From the NCBI GenBank assembly GCA_020347085.1, contig CP070769.1, positions 231,790 to 239,766 of the forward strand: 7,977 nt of DNA. The letters are read 5' to 3'. The DNA comes from Desulfobacterales bacterium (lineage in GTDB: Bacteria; Desulfobacterota; Desulfobacteria; Desulfobacterales; C00003060). The translations under genes were made by a program, and so were the position numbers. The notes beneath the pieces are model-generated. The model was not told the DNA's origin and did not search any database. It saw only the letters and a list, made by a program, of their open reading frames with translations. Positions 5,581 to 7,977 of this stretch are shown piece by piece. The first letter of the stretch is position 1. Every line of letters begins with the position of its first letter.

Positions 5581-5654
5581 TTTGACACCGGCGCTTGACC
5601 GGCTCGCTTTCGCCGGAGCAAGCGGCAAGGAATGCACTTGCTGGTGCAGTTTAT
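5581..5654. repeat. Family A palindromic repeat, degenerate copy 3
   Basis: GCTTG-A-CCGGC (5593-5603) pairs with GCCGG-AG-CAAGC (5612-5623) to give a 10-bp bulged stem with an 8-base loop. It is followed by AAGGAATGCACTTGCTG and GTGCAGTTTA, which align with the AATGCGCTCGCTG...AGTTCA tail of copies 1 and 2. TGCAC/GTGCA forms a second small hairpin. It lies between the fusion gene stop and the PilZ start. There is no U-tract, so it is not a standard intrinsic terminator. Confidence 0.55.
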
Positions 5655-5714
5655 GCCCTATATTTACCAGAGCTTATGCCTGCTCATGCTGGACGGATAA
5701 CTGACGGGTCTGCC

Positions 5715-6047
5715 ATGGAAGAAGAAAGAAGGAAAGAAGAGAGGTACAAGATCGATGCCAGTGCGGAAGTAAAGTATGGTGCCACAACCGTCAGTGTCAC
5801 AGCCATTGAAATCAGCAAGAGTGGGTTTAGGATACAGTCTGCCGATTTCATTGAGCCGGGAACCAAAATTGAAGCGGTTCTCTTTCTGAAAGAACCGAAA
5901 AGGATTGCTGGAGAAGTTAAGTGGGTGCTTGCCGAACCGGGGCAAGGAACAATAATTTACAAAATCGGTGTATTTTGCAAATCAGGGAAATTAGTCACAG
6001 AGGACAAACTAGAAGCGTTGGATCAGCAATCGTGGGAAGACTGTTAA
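5715..6047 (+). CDS. Stand-alone PilZ domain protein
   Basis: A 110-residue, single-domain cytoplasmic protein of the PilZ type, the family that binds cyclic di-GMP and passes the signal to motility, polysaccharide or surface functions. The N-terminal ERRKEERYKID contains RxxxR (Arg6-Arg10), and EISKSGFRI (residues 32-40) is the second binding motif, (D/N)-x-S-x-x-G, with Glu32 in place of Asp/Asn. The later strand GEVKWV (about residue 70) is also typical. The Glu substitution may weaken ligand binding. I chose ATG 5715 because the 40 codons upstream are repeat A3 and spacer and do not resemble any PilZ sequence; the Shine-Dalgarno (ACGGG) is weak. It follows the fusion gene by about 195 bases on the same strand and converges with the DUF2062 gene 30 bases downstream. 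Its partner cannot be inferred from this context. Confidence 0.85.
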   Translation: MEEERRKEERYKIDASAEVKYGATTVSVTAIEISKSGFRIQSADFIEPGTKIEAVLFLKEPKRIAGEVKWVLAEPGQGTIIYKIGVFCKSGKLVTEDKLEALDQQSWEDC

Positions 6048-6077
6048 AGAAAGTATCGGTCATACCATATGAACATC

Positions 6078-6575
6078 TCACGGCCTCTTTTTTCGTCTGA
6101 GTTTCAGTTGACGGGCTTTTTCCCGGCCAGCCTTGACCATCCCCAATGTCAAGAAATAGCCAGCCGCCCCCACCACGATGCCGGTCAGGGTCCCGCCTAC
6201 TATCAACGCCAGAAAGACGTTCCTGCCAGAATGCCATAATGTTTGCCACGAAGGGTCTGAAAAGAACGGGGCTTTCAGTGGATAACCGAGCAGTTTTGCC
6301 CCGGCCATGTAATTGAATCCATAAAGCACCGGCGCAGTCACCGGATTAGTTAGCCACACGGTGGCGGCCGCTGCCACCTTGCTGATCCTGAAAAGCGCGG
6401 CAAGCAGCACAGCCAAATATGTCTGGATGCCCATGGTAGGAGTCATAGCCACAAAAAAGCCCGCCGCCGCCCCCCAAGCAATCGCCTCAGGGCTCCCATG
6501 AAGACGGACAAAACGATAATAAAAATAACGAGCAGCCCATATGATGGGACCCGGCTTGAGCTTCGGCGATTCCAT
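6078..6575 (-). CDS. DUF2062 integral membrane protein
   Basis: This is a small inner-membrane protein of the DUF2062 family, whose molecular function is not established. Family marks are YYRFVRLHGSPEAIAWG, then AMTPTMGIQTYLA and the TNPVTAPVLY block. There are probably three or four membrane segments: one at about residues 32-62 of the 165-residue form (possibly a re-entrant hairpin), one around 68-90 and one around 118-146. A strongly basic cytoplasmic tail (KLRRKKRP) ends the protein. The frame opens at ATG 6620 (180 residues), but ATG 6575 has GAGG five bases upstream, and a TATAAT box at 6635-6640 would leave the longer form almost without a leader, so I prefer 6575. It is convergent with the PilZ gene. 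DUF2062 domains sometimes occur near or fused to glycosyltransferases, but none is present here. Confidence 0.88.
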   Translation of the reverse strand: MESPKLKPGPIIWAARYFYYRFVRLHGSPEAIAWGAAAGFFVAMTPTMGIQTYLAVLLAALFRISKVAAAATVWLTNPVTAPVLYGFNYMAGAKLLGYPLKAPFFSDPSWQTLWHSGRNVFLALIVGGTLTGIVVGAAGYFLTLGMVKAGREKARQLKLRRKKRP

Positions 6576-6634
6576 ATAAGCCTCAGTCACGTCATCCCGG
6601 TTTTGCGATGGGTTTTTCATTCAAAATAGCCTAA

Positions 6635-6640
6635 ATTATA
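6635..6640 (-). promoter_or_regulatory. Candidate -10 box for DUF2062 gene
   Basis: Read on the minus strand this is TATAAT, a perfect -10 consensus. At 16-18 bases further upstream only weak -35 matches exist. A start near 6628 gives a leader of about 50 bases to the ATG at 6575. Confidence 0.3.
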
Positions 6641-6834
6641 TCTCTCTAAGCTTGCCTCCTTTTGCCCGAAGACAATAATGGTCTGTAACCGTTGTTAGCA
6701 TTCTCTTTTTATGCAGACCCCAAGCACAAAGAAGAAATAGCCGCGCACATGGCAGCCACGGAACACACATGGCATTGCCTCATGCCACCGCTTTAGGTCA
6801 CCGCCCCAAGGCTTATTGATGCTTTTCAGGCTGA

Positions 6835-6886
6835 GTGAAGCCTCCCCGCCCTTCCGGGCGGGGCTTGCGGGGAGCATGCCGGTCAA
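6835..6886. repeat. Family B palindromic repeat, copy 3 (B3)
   Basis: The element begins GTGAAGC as in B1, then CCCCGCCC (6844-6851), loop TTCC and GGGCGGGG (6856-6863), a perfect 8-bp stem. CTTGC, GGGGAGC and ATGCCGGTCAA follow. CTCCCC at 6842-6847 can alternatively pair with GGGGAG at 6869-6874, giving a switch between two folds. The right half matches B2 at 28 of 31 bases. It lies between the divergent DUF2062 and transporter genes. Confidence 0.75.
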
Positions 6887-7222
6887 ACCGCAGACAGGAC
6901 AAGCCTTCAGTATCTTCTTCAGTTAAAAGCGACCATAGCATCCTGGTCATGGAGCGTCAATTCAAAACAAGAGCCTCCACGCTTCCCCTCGGCTGACCCA
7001 GAGAGCATGCCTTTGTCAGCAAACCACTTGCTTGATACGTAATGGTCCTATAAGGTTCAATAAAAAGTTCTGGTGCGAGCAATTTATGTCGGAAATGTAA
7101 AACGCTTGAATCGGGAGGTTAGAATGAAAGAGAACCACTCGATTATCTAATGACTCCACGGTGAAAAGCGGGACTATGCACCAGAAAATAATATCCGCAT
7201 TGTTGCGAGTGTGGAAGCAGTT
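6887..7222. other. Intergenic region upstream of the transporter gene
   Basis: About 335 bases contain no gene I can support. They hold a 42-codon minus-strand open frame (6919-7047) of no clear identity and a strong ribosome-binding site followed by a 9-codon micro-ORF at 7124-7150. A second micro-ORF ends by overlapping the transporter start. I found no good -35/-10 pair. Confidence 0.45.
7124..7150 (+). CDS. Candidate micro-ORF with strong Shine-Dalgarno
   Basis: GGGAGG at 7113-7118 sits five bases before an ATG whose frame is only MKENHSII followed by TAA. This is the best ribosome-binding site in the window, yet it leads to an eight-residue product. It could be a leader peptide controlling the transporter 73 bases downstream, as known for several drug-efflux and resistance genes, or the decayed start of a lost gene. 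No attenuator hairpin is obvious between 7150 and 7222. Confidence 0.25.
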   Translation: MKENHSII

Positions 7223-7977
7223 ATGAATAAGAAGGTATTCAGCACCCTCTTTCTTGCCGTCTTTTCTGTTACGCTTGGGGTAGGTCTTGTTGTTCCGTTG
7301 CTCCCTGTGTATGCCTATGAACTGGGGGCAACAGGCCTGTATATCGGCTTTATCTTTGGCGCCTTTTCGCTTTCCAGGACGCTCTTTCTACCTTACTTTG
7401 GCCGCCTGTCAGACCTCAAAGGAAGAAAGCCTTTTCTCACAACCGGGCTTCTGGCCTATTTCTTGGTCTCCATTGCCTACGTGTTGTCCAAAAATGCCAG
7501 CTTCTTTATTCTGATTCGGTTCGTTCAGGGGGTTGCCTCGGCCATGATTTTGCCCGTAGCACAGGCGTATGTTGGGGAAATCACACCCAAGCACAAAGAG
7601 GGCTTCATGATGGGTCTGTTTAATGTTTCCCTTTATGCAGGCCTGAGTATCGGACCGCTTGTGGGTGGTATGGTCAAGGATAGCTTTGGCATCCACTCGT
7701 CCTTTTTGAGTATGGGACTGGTCTCTTTAATCGGTTTTCTTCTCTGCCTTATCTTTCTCCCGCCCCGTGCTCATGAAAGGTTTATTAAGCCGGACAAGCC
7801 CCCGCTTCGTTACAGAATCCTCGCGAGAAACAGATTCATAGGCGCGCTTTTCATGTTTCGCTTTGCATATACCGCCTGCATAGGACTCGTGTGGGCCTTC
7901 CTGCCCCTGTTTGCACATGCCCAGTTTAAGCTGTCAAGCTCAGCCATCGGCGTTTTGGTCATGCTGGGAGTCCTCAC
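7223..7977 (+). CDS. MFS transporter, DHA1-like drug efflux (3' end outside window)
   Basis: The 5' part (251 complete codons) of a major facilitator superfamily permease continues past the window edge, which accounts for the missing stop. Hydrophobic segments are at about residues 5-28, 38-58, 71-88, 93-114, 127-149, 159-179 and 205-231. Motif A is GRLSDLKGRKP (60-70), between segments 2 and 3. RFVQG (99-103) matches the motif B region, and LYAGLSIGPLVGG (137-149) matches motif C, the antiporter motif of segment 5. Together these indicate a proton-coupled exporter, probably for drugs or small amphipathic molecules; the substrate cannot be told. GGAAG five bases upstream supports ATG 7223. 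A short frame upstream (ATG 7176) ends in a TGA overlapping this ATG, so translation may be coupled. No frameshift or missing motif is seen in the visible part. Confidence 0.9.
   Translation, partial: MNKKVFSTLFLAVFSVTLGVGLVVPLLPVYAYELGATGLYIGFIFGAFSLSRTLFLPYFGRLSDLKGRKPFLTTGLLAYFLVSIAYVLSKNASFFILIRFVQGVASAMILPVAQAYVGEITPKHKEGFMMGLFNVSLYAGLSIGPLVGGMVKDSFGIHSSFLSMGLVSLIGFLLCLIFLPPRAHERFIKPDKPPLRYRILARNRFIGALFMFRFAYTACIGLVWAFLPLFAHAQFKLSSSAIGVLVMLGVL

Noticed and set aside
6919..7047. A 42-codon minus-strand frame whose GKRGGSCFELTL recalls the end of a histidine-kinase ATPase domain.
   Set aside because: It is closed upstream by a stop and lacks any other kinase motif. The resemblance is too short to call even a remnant.

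Overview
The window reads as a piece of bacterial chromosome with moderate GC content. It is most likely from an anaerobic Desulfobacterota (former Deltaproteobacteria) lineage. That placement is an inference from three things: a small membrane protein with paired RR-x-G-x-DRR-type motifs, short PilZ and DUF2062 proteins, and many palindromic intergenic elements. No rRNA, tRNA, CRISPR array, transposase or phage gene was found.

Layout. (1) 102-449 (+): small single-pass membrane protein. (2) 450-789: gene-free, packed with GC-rich stem-loops (repeat family B). (3) 790-1389 (-): exported protein of unrecognised family, perhaps preceded by a doubtful 81-codon ORF that begins inside a repeat. 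(4) 1551-1753: two copies of a second palindromic repeat (family A). (5) 1808-3115 (-): complete type II (Si-) citrate synthase. (6) Diverging from it, 3458-4015 (+): 6-phospho-3-hexuloisomerase. (7) 4234-5520 (+): a fusion of 3-hexulose-6-phosphate synthase with an RraA/HMG-aldolase-like domain. (8) A degenerate family A repeat, then 5715-6047 (+): stand-alone PilZ protein. (9) 6078-6575 (-): DUF2062 membrane protein, convergent with PilZ. (10) 6576-7222: non-coding, with one family B repeat and candidate leader ORFs. (11) 7223 to the window end (+): N-terminal two thirds of an MFS drug-efflux-type transporter, cut by the window edge.

How the genes fit together. The metabolic core is the ribulose monophosphate module. 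The synthase domain joins formaldehyde and ribulose 5-phosphate to make hexulose 6-phosphate, and the isomerase converts that to fructose 6-phosphate. In an anaerobe this can fix or detoxify formaldehyde, or run in reverse to make ribulose 5-phosphate, as in archaea lacking the oxidative pentose phosphate route. The fused RraA-like domain belongs to a superfamily whose catalytic members are pyruvate aldolases and oxaloacetate decarboxylases. The divergent neighbour, citrate synthase, consumes oxaloacetate, so a link is possible but unproven.

The most interesting signals are the synthase-RraA fusion, a nine-G run inside it that could switch the fusion off, a short leader ORF overlapping the fusion's start codon, and two families of dispersed palindromic repeats that seed spurious ORFs and N-terminal extensions.
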